A DNA stretch of 64,000 nucleotides from Thermoguttaceae bacterium (GTDB lineage Bacteria; Planctomycetota; Planctomycetia; Pirellulales; Thermoguttaceae): the NCBI GenBank assembly GCA_017937485.1, contig JAGBDN010000018.1, positions 55,906 to 119,905 on the forward strand, read 5' to 3'. Below are positions 27,244-35,217 of the stretch, one piece after another. Position numbers and translations under genes: made by a program. The first letter of the stretch is position 1, and every line of letters begins with the position of its first letter. The notes beneath the pieces were generated by a model. It made no database searches. It was not told the origin of the DNA and was given only the letters and a program-made list of their open reading frames with translations.

Positions 27244-27286
27244 CGCGCCGCCGAGAAATTTTCGTTTCTCGACGGCGCGCTTTTTT
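27244..27286. terminator. Strong bidirectional terminator
   Basis: The arms CGCGCCG(C)CGAGAAA (27244-27258) and TTTCTCGACGGCGCG (27265-27279) pair over about 15 bases. They are flanked by A8 on the left and T6 on the right, serving the exported-protein gene (+) and mcsB (-). Confidence 0.9.
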
Positions 27287-27303
27287 ACGAAGTCGTCGGC
27301 GCG

Positions 27304-28365
27304 TCAAACGTAATCGGCCAACTTTTTCCGCACGTACTCGGCGCGCAACACCTCTTCGTCGATTTCGGCGTCCGCTTTAATTCCGGTCGCTCGCCGAAGA
27401 TGCGACGTTTGAACCGCCGGCGTCAGTTCGTCGAGCGCGGAAATCGGAACGGAGTCGAGCAGTCCCAACCGGACGCCGAGTCGAACGCTCGACAAGTGCG
27501 CCATCGCCTCTTCCATCGTGATCGCCCGCGCCGACTTCAACAACGCGAACGCTCGACAACAGCGATCCATCGCGCCGTCGCGGTCTTTTTCCAAAATCGT
27601 TTGACGCGCTTGGCGTTCGTATTTAACGACGCAAGGAATCACTTCGCTAAGTTGCTCGATAATTTCTTCCTCGGACGCCCCCAGCGTCGCTTGATTGCTG
27701 ATCTGAAAGAACTCGCCCAACACGCGCGACCATTCGCCGTAAATCCCGCGCACCGCCAAGTTCATTTTTTGCAACCCGCGAAGCACCTTTTCGATTTCGT
27801 TCGTCTCGATCAAGGCCGGCAAGTGCAACATCACGCTCGCGCGAATCCCGGTGCCGACGTTCGACGGACACGCGGTCAAATACCCCAATTTCTCGTCGAA
27901 CGCGTAATCGAGTTCCGCCTCGAACGCGTCGTCCAATCGGTCGACCTTCTTCCAAAGGTCGCGCAACGCGAACCCGCTCGCGGTCGCTTGAAGGCGCAAA
28001 TGATCTTCTTCGTTAATCATCGCGCAAAAATTCTCGCGTTTTTCCAACAGAAGCGCGCGCGGCCTCTCGCCGGCTTCCACAAACTCGCGACTCGCTAAAA
28101 GCCGCTCGTGCAGAAAACGAACGTCGTCGATCGAAACGTCGGCAATATCGATAAACTCCGCCTCGTCGGTCGAAAAACTTTTCTCGGCGACTCGCGAGCA
28201 AGCGGCGACGATATTCCGCAAATCGTCGTTCGTCGCGCGGCTGACAAAAGAAAAACCGCTCAAATTCCGCGCCAAACGAACGCGGCTCGAAATCGCGACG
28301 TCGGCGTCCGGCCCGTCGTCGCGCAACCAAGCGCATCGTCGCCGCAACAAATCGTTAAAATTCAC
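27304..28365 (-). CDS. mcsB: Protein arginine kinase McsB
   Basis: McsB phosphorylates arginine residues, marking proteins for ClpCP and controlling stress regulators in Firmicutes. The 353-residue sequence shows phosphagen-kinase motifs: ISSRVRLARNLSGF, CAMINEEDHLRLQ, LGYLTACPSNVGTGIRAS (in pieces; catalytic Cys region) and the C-terminal RGIYGEW and YGxx-like elements. The C-terminal arginine-binding domain is present (VRLGLLDSVPISALDELT). No mcsA or clpC lies next to it, although mcsA-mcsB is the common arrangement. GAGG precedes the start at 28365. Confidence 0.94.
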   Translation of the reverse strand: MNFNDLLRRRCAWLRDDGPDADVAISSRVRLARNLSGFSFVSRATNDDLRNIVAACSRVAEKSFSTDEAEFIDIADVSIDDVRFLHERLLASREFVEAGERPRALLLEKRENFCAMINEEDHLRLQATASGFALRDLWKKVDRLDDAFEAELDYAFDEKLGYLTACPSNVGTGIRASVMLHLPALIETNEIEKVLRGLQKMNLAVRGIYGEWSRVLGEFFQISNQATLGASEEEIIEQLSEVIPCVVKYERQARQTILEKDRDGAMDRCCRAFALLKSARAITMEEAMAHLSSVRLGVRLGLLDSVPISALDELTPAVQTSHLRRATGIKADAEIDEEVLRAEYVRKKLADYV

Positions 28366-28537
28366 TTAAAAGCCTCGTTTTCTCCAACCGACGCCGTCAA
28401 CGCGACGCCGCTTCCGTTCTATCCGTCAAACGCCTAAAAATCGTTTCGCGCCGACGCCGAAAAAGCCGAACGGTTCGTCGGCTCCTTCGTCTCGACGGCA
28501 TTCTACCCAATCGGCGCGATTTCGCCAAGCGCAAAAA

Positions 28538-29803
28538 TTAGAGCGCGAGCGGTTCGTTCGCCAATTGCCGCTCGGAACGCGTCAATTCGTACATATCGCG
28601 AATTAATTTTATGTCGCACGGACGTTGTTTGACGTCGCGCCGGAAAAACATTCGTTCCTGCGTCGCGATCATCAGCTCCAGGGAGAGTTCGGTCGTTTGC
28701 CCAAAAGAACGCGCGTAATTGACGAAACTCGGCACCGCGGTCGTTACGAAACCGTAAACCATACTGCACGCGCCGATCGTTTTCCCGGTGAAAATACTCG
28801 TGTTGATCGCCGTTTTCGCATAATCGCCGACGACGCAGCCCAAAAACTGCATCCGCGACGGCGTTTTTCCGGTCGGGGTTTCCTGCCAAACTTCGTTATA
28901 CGAGTTTTTCAAGTCGCTGTTGCACGTTCCGGCGCCCAAGTTTACCCAACTTCCCAAGTAGCTGTGCCCCAGGAAGCCGTGGTGCTGCTTGTTCGAATAT
29001 TGTTCGATCGTCGTCGCCTCGACTTCGCCGCCGACTTTGCACGTCGAACTAATCGCGACGTAATCCTTAATCGCCGCATGTTCCAAAATCCGGCTGTTTC
29101 GCCCGACGTAAACCGGCCCGCGCATAAAAGCGAACGGCCCGACGTTAACGTTTTTATCCAAAATAACGGGCCCGTTCTTCGAATCGACGACGAAAAACTC
29201 GCCGATGTTCGGTCGCTCTTCGACGGCGCGCGGCACGAAGAGGCCGTCGGCGATTTCGCAATAGTCGCCGGTCGCGACGCGGCTCTCCAAATTTTCGTTA
29301 ATGTAACGCAAATGATAGCGCACCGCGTCGGAGGAGCGTTCGAGAAGCGCGATCGGTTCGCCGACTTCGACCGTTTGAAGGTTCAAATCCTTCAAAATCC
29401 CTTGGAGTTGCGCGCAACCGATTTCTTGTCGCGGCAAAAATTCCGCCGAATTGAGCGTCGCGGCGACGATCGACGACCCGGAAAAGATCGCGGCGCCCCG
29501 TTCGCAAGGCGTCGTCGTCAACGCTCGCCAAGCGTTCAACAAGGCGTAACGCGGCGCCGTTCTCGCGTTGATCAACAAAATCGGGCCCTTGCGCTCGCCC
29601 CGGGCCGGAGTCCAAGCGAACGGAACGTCCTCGCGCAACAGGTCGCGAAGGTGCGGACGAGCGATCAACTCGATTTCCCCCCCCAACTGCCGCGCTAAAT
29701 TCAGCAGGCGAAGCGAACCGACGCTAATCGAAAACGCCGGACGCCCGACGGTGATCGGATAAAGATCGACGACTTTATCGTCCTCAAACAAGATAATGTG
29801 CAT
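28538..29803 (-). CDS. GlmU-like sugar-nucleotidyltransferase/acetyltransferase family protein
   Basis: The first 130 residues resemble the truncated nucleotidyltransferase half of the GlmU-related family seen in Bacteroidetes and Planctomycetes (LFEDDKVVDLYPITVGRPAFSI, ILLINARTAP). Residues about 195-380 are a left-handed beta-helix with hexapeptide-like periodicity (GPVILDKNVNVGPFAFMRGP, YVGRNSRILEHAAIKDYV, VNLGAGTCNSDLKN, split here). The usual G-x-G-T-R nucleotidyltransferase loop is not obvious, so the enzymatic activity of the N-terminal half is unsure. A role in activating or acylating a cell-wall or LPS sugar phosphate is inferred. It reads in the same direction as mcsB, 172 bp upstream. 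Confidence 0.85.
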   Translation of the reverse strand: MHIILFEDDKVVDLYPITVGRPAFSISVGSLRLLNLARQLGGEIELIARPHLRDLLREDVPFAWTPARGERKGPILLINARTAPRYALLNAWRALTTTPCERGAAIFSGSSIVAATLNSAEFLPRQEIGCAQLQGILKDLNLQTVEVGEPIALLERSSDAVRYHLRYINENLESRVATGDYCEIADGLFVPRAVEERPNIGEFFVVDSKNGPVILDKNVNVGPFAFMRGPVYVGRNSRILEHAAIKDYVAISSTCKVGGEVEATTIEQYSNKQHHGFLGHSYLGSWVNLGAGTCNSDLKNSYNEVWQETPTGKTPSRMQFLGCVVGDYAKTAINTSIFTGKTIGACSMVYGFVTTAVPSFVNYARSFGQTTELSLELMIATQERMFFRRDVKQRPCDIKLIRDMYELTRSERQLANEPLAL

Positions 29804-30246
29804 TTATCGTTTCCTTCGACGTTTTTCTCGGAAGCCGCCGTTTTAAGCGTTCTCTTCGCGCGCCGTCGTTCCAATTTCGCGACCGTCGCCGAAGACCGGC
29901 GTTTTCCCAAGCCTTATCGTTCGCTTTTCTATTGTTTTAGCGGAGGCCGTTTATCGCCGGCGCTCGTTTATCCATTATAAAAGGAAGACTCGAAAAATCA
30001 AGAATTTTCCCGAAAAAACTTTCAAACGGTCGTTCTTTCCTTAATTTTATCCGCCTCAAACTCCGCCTAAAAGAAAATTTTTCCAAAAAAATCGTTGAAA
30101 ATCGGCTTTTTTTTCTCGACGAACGCGTCCAAATTGCGTAAAATCCCTTGGAGGAACGAAACGCCGTTTCCTCGGCTTTCCCATCGTCGCGCCGTCGCTC
30201 GACCGCGCCGTTAAAAATTGCCTAATCGCAACAAAGGACGCATCCA
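29804..30246. other. Divergent intergenic region with likely htrA promoter
   Basis: No gene is visible. TCGACG (30116-30121) and TAAAAT (30139-30144) at 17-bp spacing lie about 100 bp before the HtrA start and are the best promoter candidate. The stretch 29985-30115 is AT-rich. Confidence 0.4.
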
Positions 30247-31545
30247 ATGCGCAAATCGTCGTTTAACTATCTTGCCGTCGCGCTCGCCGGCGGTTGTTTC
30301 GCGCTTTCGCTCCAATCGCTCTCGACCTCGACGTCGCTTTTTCCGCGCCTCGCCGCCCAGTCTCTCGGTTCTCGTCAAGCCGCGCCCGCCGTTCAAAACG
30401 ATTTTGCCGATTTTGCGGAAGCGTTCGACGCTTACGACGACGCGAAAAACGTCGCGTCGCCCCTTTCGACGCAAATTCCGCCCATCGCCGACGGCTTCGC
30501 TTCGTCGAATCTCGTCCGCGGCGCCGGTCGTTCGACCGACGCACTCGAAGCCCGTTTGAGCGAATTTTCCCCGCAAGAGCGCGCGCAAATCGAAATTTAC
30601 GCCAAAAACAACAAAAGCGTCGTTAATATCGCGACAATTTCGGAAAATCAACGCTCCTTCTTTCAGCAAACTTCCGAAGGAAGCGGCAGCGGAATCGTTT
30701 TGAACGCGTCCGGCGTCGTTTTGACCAACTTTCACGTCGTCGAAGGTTCGACGAAGATTGACGTAACGCTTTTCAACGGCGAAACGTACCCCGCCAAACC
30801 GCTCGGCGTCGACCCGAACACCGACGTCGCGCTCCTGAAAATCGACGCGCCGGAATCAAGCCTCTTCCCGATTCAATTCGGCGACTCGTCGAAACTCCTC
30901 GTCGGGCAAACCGTTTTCGCGATCGGCAACCCGTTCGGCCTCGAACGAACGATGACGCAAGGGATCGTCTCGAACCTCAACCGAACGATCGGAAGTCCGC
31001 AACAGTTCCGCCAAATTAAGGGCGTTATCCAAATCGACGCGGCGATCAACCCCGGCAACTCCGGCGGCGTCCTTCTCGACTCGAAGGGCCGAATGATCGG
31101 GATGAACACCGCGATCGCCAGTCGCGTCGGCGAAAGTTCCGGCGTCGGGTTCGCGATTCCGGTCAACACGATTCACCGCATCGCCTCGATTTTGCTCGAA
31201 AAGGGCGAAGTGGTGCGCGGCGACGCGGGCGTCGTTCAAGTAACCGAAACGGAAGACGGCCTCATTCCAAGCCTTATCGACGAAGGCGGCGCCGCTGACT
31301 TAGCCGGTTTGCGCGGCGGAAAACTCGTCGTTTCCATCCATCGGCGCAACGGAGTCCAATATCAAACGCGTCAAATTCATCGTCCGGAAGAGGGTTTCGA
31401 CGTTATTTTCGGCGTCAACGGCGCTCCGGTGAAGACCGGCGAAGACTTCATCACCGCCGTCGAGGAACACGCGCCGGGCGAAACGATCACGCTTAACATT
31501 CTGCGACGCGGGCAAAAAATCGACCTGCCCGTTGTCCTTAAATAA
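30247..31545 (+). CDS. HtrA/DegP-type serine protease with one PDZ domain
   Basis: This periplasmic protein quality-control protease has the intact triad His163 (LTNFHVVEG), Asp193 (NTDVALLKID) and Ser272 (NPGNSGGVLLD), with FAIGNPFGL and GVGFAIPVN. An N-terminal hydrophobic segment (residues 7-25) is a signal or anchor. About 95 residues of low-complexity linker follow before the protease domain. One C-terminal PDZ domain covers about 330-432, so it is DegS/HtrA-like rather than two-PDZ DegP. AAAGGA precedes the ATG. It appears monocistronic, bounded by an inverted repeat at 31562-31598. Confidence 0.95.
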   Translation: MRKSSFNYLAVALAGGCFALSLQSLSTSTSLFPRLAAQSLGSRQAAPAVQNDFADFAEAFDAYDDAKNVASPLSTQIPPIADGFASSNLVRGAGRSTDALEARLSEFSPQERAQIEIYAKNNKSVVNIATISENQRSFFQQTSEGSGSGIVLNASGVVLTNFHVVEGSTKIDVTLFNGETYPAKPLGVDPNTDVALLKIDAPESSLFPIQFGDSSKLLVGQTVFAIGNPFGLERTMTQGIVSNLNRTIGSPQQFRQIKGVIQIDAAINPGNSGGVLLDSKGRMIGMNTAIASRVGESSGVGFAIPVNTIHRIASILLEKGEVVRGDAGVVQVTETEDGLIPSLIDEGGAADLAGLRGGKLVVSIHRRNGVQYQTRQIHRPEEGFDVIFGVNGAPVKTGEDFITAVEEHAPGETITLNILRRGQKIDLPVVLK

Positions 31546-31561
31546 CGCCCATTCTTCCTAT

Positions 31562-31598
31562 TTTAACGCGTCGTCGCTCTTCGCGGCGACGCGTTAAA
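31562..31598 (+). terminator. Inverted repeat after htrA
   Basis: TTTAACGCGTCG (31562-31573) and CGACGCGTTAAA (31587-31598) are exact complements, followed by a short pyrimidine run rather than T6. Confidence 0.65.
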
Positions 31599-31742
31599 CT
31601 TTCTCCCCTCTTCAATTCCCCCTCTCTCTTCCGTCTTATTTGGCGCTCTTTGACGCGACGCTCGCCTTCCCTCGCTTTCGCCCCGTTCCATCCTTTAAAT
31701 CGTTAAAATCCTAAAAACGACGCCAAAACGCGCAAACCGCTC

Positions 31743-31771
31743 TTGAAAAGTCGCGAAAAATTTGAGATAAT
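31743..31771 (+). promoter_or_regulatory. Promoter of the lipoprotein gene
   Basis: TTGAAA (31743-31748) and GATAAT (31766-31771) have 17-bp spacing, 30 bp before the ATG at 31802. Confidence 0.6.
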
Positions 31772-31801
31772 AAGAAAAATCCCGGAGTTGAAGGCGCGTT
31801 T

Positions 31802-32545
31802 ATGCAGATTTTACCACTTTTATCGAATATTTCGATTTTCCGACGTTCGTTTTTCGGACGCCGGTTTCGCGTTTGCGCGCTCGTCGCGTCCCTTTCGCTC
31901 TCCGCGCCCTTCCTCTTTCCCGGTTGCGCCGGCGTTCCTTCCGAACAGACGCCCGATTTTTCCGTCGGAACGTACAACGACGCGGCCCCGAATCCGCTCT
32001 TTGTGCAAACCGCCGACTCCGATTACCTTTGGAACGCGGTCGTCGACGTCGTCGACAACTACTTCGAAATTAACTTCGAGACCCCGATTCGCGTTTTTGA
32101 ACGAGAAACGGAAAACGGAGAACGCTTCACGTCGCGCGCCGAAGGCCGAATCGACACGAAACCGACGATCGCCGCCGGCGTTTTGGAGCCTTGGCGCAAA
32201 AATTCCGTTACTTGCGACGATCGTTGGCTGGCGGCCTTTCAAACGATTCGTCGTTCCGCGGTCGTCAGAGTCGTCCCAGACTCCGCGGGTTACCTAATCT
32301 ACCTTTCCGTTTATAACGAAATTGAGGATATGAAAACGGCGATGGGGGCGACGATTGGGTTTAACCAAAATTACGTCGACGATTTTTCGCATTTAACGCA
32401 ACCGATCGGCGAACGCGCCGCGTCGCGGGGTTGGATTCCGATGGGGCGCGACGCCAACCTTGAAAAGCGAATGCTCGAAGAAATCGCTTGGCGGCTTGGG
32501 AATCCGCCGACGCTTATCGACGGTTCCGCTCCACTCAAACCTTAA
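31802..32545 (+). CDS. Predicted lipoprotein of unknown function
   Basis: The N-terminus has a basic region (RRSFFGRRFR), a hydrophobic core and the lipobox LFPGC (Cys42), so the 247-residue protein should be lipid-anchored. The mature part (DYLWNAVVDVVDNYFEI, RWLAAFQTIRRSAVVRVVPD, SAGYLIYLSVYNEIEDM) resembles planctomycete lipoproteins that share an alpha/beta domain with TP-type outer-membrane assembly proteins, but no family name is certain. It is monocistronic between a promoter at 31743 and a terminator at 32711. Confidence 0.7.
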   Translation: MQILPLLSNISIFRRSFFGRRFRVCALVASLSLSAPFLFPGCAGVPSEQTPDFSVGTYNDAAPNPLFVQTADSDYLWNAVVDVVDNYFEINFETPIRVFERETENGERFTSRAEGRIDTKPTIAAGVLEPWRKNSVTCDDRWLAAFQTIRRSAVVRVVPDSAGYLIYLSVYNEIEDMKTAMGATIGFNQNYVDDFSHLTQPIGERAASRGWIPMGRDANLEKRMLEEIAWRLGNPPTLIDGSAPLKP

Positions 32546-32710
32546 AATCGTCGCGACCGTTATTGTCGCGACGGCCTAAACGCCGTCGAAGAAAACGACG
32601 TTTCTCGATCTTTCCTCGCGAGAACGATATTTTCCCCAATATTCAACAACTAAAACAAAAACGCGTTTCTCAAACGAAATCCAAACGTCGGCCGCGCCTT
32701 TATTGAGAAA

Positions 32711-32765
32711 AACGCCCTTGCCGCGCGTTATCTTTACCTAATTTAACGCGTTGAACAAGGGCGTT
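32711..32765. terminator. Nested hairpin between convergent genes
   Basis: The outer arms AACGCCCTTG/CAAGGGCGTT (32711-32720, 32756-32765) enclose the inner arms CGCGTTA/TAACGCG (32724-32730, 32744-32750). Confidence 0.75.
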
Positions 32766-32796
32766 AAGTTTTGTCGTTCCTTTTTTAACGATCGCG

Positions 32797-34905
32797 TCAA
32801 TAATTCAGCGTTTCGTCCTCCAATTGAACGTCGGCGTTTGCCGTTTCCTCCTCGTTTGCCGTCGTTTCTCCGACGGCGTTTCGTCGACGACGTTCGGCGG
32901 CGCCGCGAATGGAGCGAAGTTTCAAGTGAATATTCCGAATCCGTCGAATTAAATTCGCTTCTTCTTCGATTTCTTGTTCCAAAAGGCTTAATTCGCTCAA
33001 ATATTCGTCGCTCGCCGTAAAATTTCCCGTCGTTTCCCAGCAGTCTTCGACGATTTGCTCGTAGGCGCGATCTTCGAGCGAAACAAACTCCGCTTCATCA
33101 TCGCTCGCGGCGGCTTCGGCCTCCTTGTCGGAAACGGCGCGATTCGCGACGCGCTCGGCGGTCAGTTGCGTTTCTAAAAAGCGTTCGTCGTCGCGTCGAT
33201 TCGCTTCGTTCCAAAGTCGCGAGCCGTCGTCGTCGCCGACGATCGGTCGACGCGTTTTCGCCGTCGATTTTGCGCGCGTTCTCGACCGTTTGCCGCGTTC
33301 GCGCGCCTCTTTTCCTTCCTTGCCGTCGACTTCAAAGAGAAAACCTTCGTTAAAATATTCCGATTTTAACGCGTCAAAAACGCGTTCTTCCGGATTTCTT
33401 ACGTCGTTTTCGGCAATCTCGCAAGATTCGTTAATTTCGCGAGATTCGTTAATTTCGCGAGATTCGTTAATTTCGCCGACCGATTCCCAACCGTTCGAGG
33501 CGGACGCGTCGTTCTCTTCGCGAAGCGCCGCGTCGTCCGCGACCGCCGCGCGTTCTTTCCATCCGTCGGCGTCGCGTCGTTCCTTGAAAGCGTCGACGCG
33601 TTCCCAACGGTCGCCGCGATCCGTTTCCGCCGCTTCCGCCGCTTCGTCGCCGACCGCGTTTTCTTCGTCGGCGCCTTCTTTCGCGCCTTCCCAAATCTTT
33701 AAATGCCGCAGGAGTCGAGCTTCAAGCGCCGCGTCGACTTCTCCGTCGTTTTCCTCTTCGCTTAATTCTTCGTCGAGCGCGTCCGTTTCGTCGTTATCGC
33801 CGCTTTCCCAAGCGTCGTTATCGTTCGTTTCGTCGCGTTCGTCTTTAACGTCGATTACGACGCGACTTTCGCCGTCTTCGCCGTCTTCGCTGTTTCCGTT
33901 GTTTTCGCCTTTTTCCGACGCGGCAAAATCGTTAAAACCGGCGTCGTCTTCCTCGTCGTCTTCAAGCGTTCCGAACTCGACGACGTCGCCCAAGTCGCCC
34001 GTCTTCAAACGCGGCGTTTCCTCCGGCAAGTTCAACAAATTCGCCCAAGCGCGTTCGACAAGGGTCGCGTCGATCGCCCGAATCTCAACCGACTCGGTCG
34101 CAATCCGTCCCAACGCCTCTAGGTCGTCGTCAAAACCGCTTTTTTCCTTAAAATCGGCGACTTTTCCGCTCTCTTGCGCCGTCAAAAAGAGCGCGCGGTC
34201 GCACAACTGATTCGCGACTCGCGGCGACCCTTTGCAAAAATCGGCGACTTTCCGCTTCGCGTCGGGCGTAAAAACGAATTTCCCGGCGACGCGACGCGTC
34301 TCGTAATCGATATAATCCGCAATTTCGGCGTTTTCGAACGCGTCGAGGTAAGAGCGCGAAACAATCCGCTGCTGAAACGGGTACAACGGCGGCAAGTTCA
34401 AGCGTTCTTCCAAGCTGGAAGTTCCGAAGAGCGCGACGCAAATTTGCGAAGCCGCGGCGGCGCCTTGATCGACAAAAGAACGCAATTCGTCGAAGACGCG
34501 AAACGGCAAATTTTGCGCGTCGTCGATCAACAAAACGCAACGTCGGCGCTGCGAACGTTCGAGATAATCGAGCGCCATCAGCCGCAATTCCGTTTCGTCG
34601 CAACCGCAAAACGTTTGTCGCAAACCGAATAAAAACTGTTGCCAAAAAGACTTCGCGTCGATCCGACGCGTCGGCGAGACGACGGCGACCAAACTTTCCG
34701 CTTCAAATTCGGCGGCGAGAACGCGCGTCAACAGCGTCTTTCCCGTTCCGGTCGCGCCGACGACGAGCGCGACGCCTTCGTTCCGACGCAAGCAGCGCGC
34801 CGTCGAGCGTCTCGCCTCTTCGATCGCCGCCGCCGGAAAATAAACCCGCGAATCGGGCGTCGATAAGAACGGTCTGCGCGCGTCCCGATTTTCTCGATAT
34901 TCCAT
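32797..34905 (-). CDS. GspA/ExeA-like AAA+ ATPase with long acidic C-terminal region
   Basis: Residues about 1-270 form an AAA/ExeA-type ATPase: Walker A GATGTGKT at 50-57, Walker B CVLLIDDA at 123-130, FGTSSLEERL sensor-like and PFQQRIVSRSYL segments, and a winged-helix lid (FCKGSPRVANQLCDRAL). This family assists type II/IV secretion or transposition target selection. The remaining 430 residues are low-complexity and strongly acidic (many E/D/N), including a short repeat NESREI x3, and end in a coiled-coil-like stretch (LSLLEQEIEEEANLIRRIRNIHLKLRSI, split). I start at ATG 34905 (AAAGG upstream); the open frame to 35067 is basic and unlike the family. No other secretion genes are adjacent. 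Confidence 0.8.
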   Translation of the reverse strand: MEYRENRDARRPFLSTPDSRVYFPAAAIEEARRSTARCLRRNEGVALVVGATGTGKTLLTRVLAAEFEAESLVAVVSPTRRIDAKSFWQQFLFGLRQTFCGCDETELRLMALDYLERSQRRRCVLLIDDAQNLPFRVFDELRSFVDQGAAAASQICVALFGTSSLEERLNLPPLYPFQQRIVSRSYLDAFENAEIADYIDYETRRVAGKFVFTPDAKRKVADFCKGSPRVANQLCDRALFLTAQESGKVADFKEKSGFDDDLEALGRIATESVEIRAIDATLVERAWANLLNLPEETPRLKTGDLGDVVEFGTLEDDEEDDAGFNDFAASEKGENNGNSEDGEDGESRVVIDVKDERDETNDNDAWESGDNDETDALDEELSEEENDGEVDAALEARLLRHLKIWEGAKEGADEENAVGDEAAEAAETDRGDRWERVDAFKERRDADGWKERAAVADDAALREENDASASNGWESVGEINESREINESREINESCEIAENDVRNPEERVFDALKSEYFNEGFLFEVDGKEGKEARERGKRSRTRAKSTAKTRRPIVGDDDGSRLWNEANRRDDERFLETQLTAERVANRAVSDKEAEAAASDDEAEFVSLEDRAYEQIVEDCWETTGNFTASDEYLSELSLLEQEIEEEANLIRRIRNIHLKLRSIRGAAERRRRNAVGETTANEEETANADVQLEDETLNY
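33425..33478. repeat. 18-bp tandem repeat x3 inside the ATPase gene
   Basis: GATTCGTTAATTTCGCGA occurs at 33425, 33443 and, with one change, 33461, coding for NESREI units in the acidic tail. Confidence 0.9.
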
Positions 34906-35217
34906 TTTGTCGCCTTTATCGCCTTCCTTAGCGTTCGTTCTTTCGATCGCAAGACGTTTTTTGCGACGATTTCGTTCCGACGCCGACCTTACCGCCGTCG
35001 CGCGAACCGTCCGCAACTCCGTTTGCCGCAAAACGCCTACTCCGCTACTATCGACGCGCCGCCCCAAAAAACTTTCGTTTTTTTAGCAAATTCGGCAAAA
35101 AGGCCGCGACCGTTAAAGTCGCCCCATTTTTCCGTCGTTTCGTTTTCCGCGACTTTTCGCTCTTTCGCCTCTTCTCCGTCGGACGTCCGCCGACCGTCTT
35201 TGCTTACTTTATCCATT
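34906..35217. other. asnB-ATPase intergenic region
   Basis: No gene is visible in these 312 bases; the sequence is T- and pyrimidine-rich on the plus strand. No clear promoter or terminator was identified. Confidence 0.3.
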
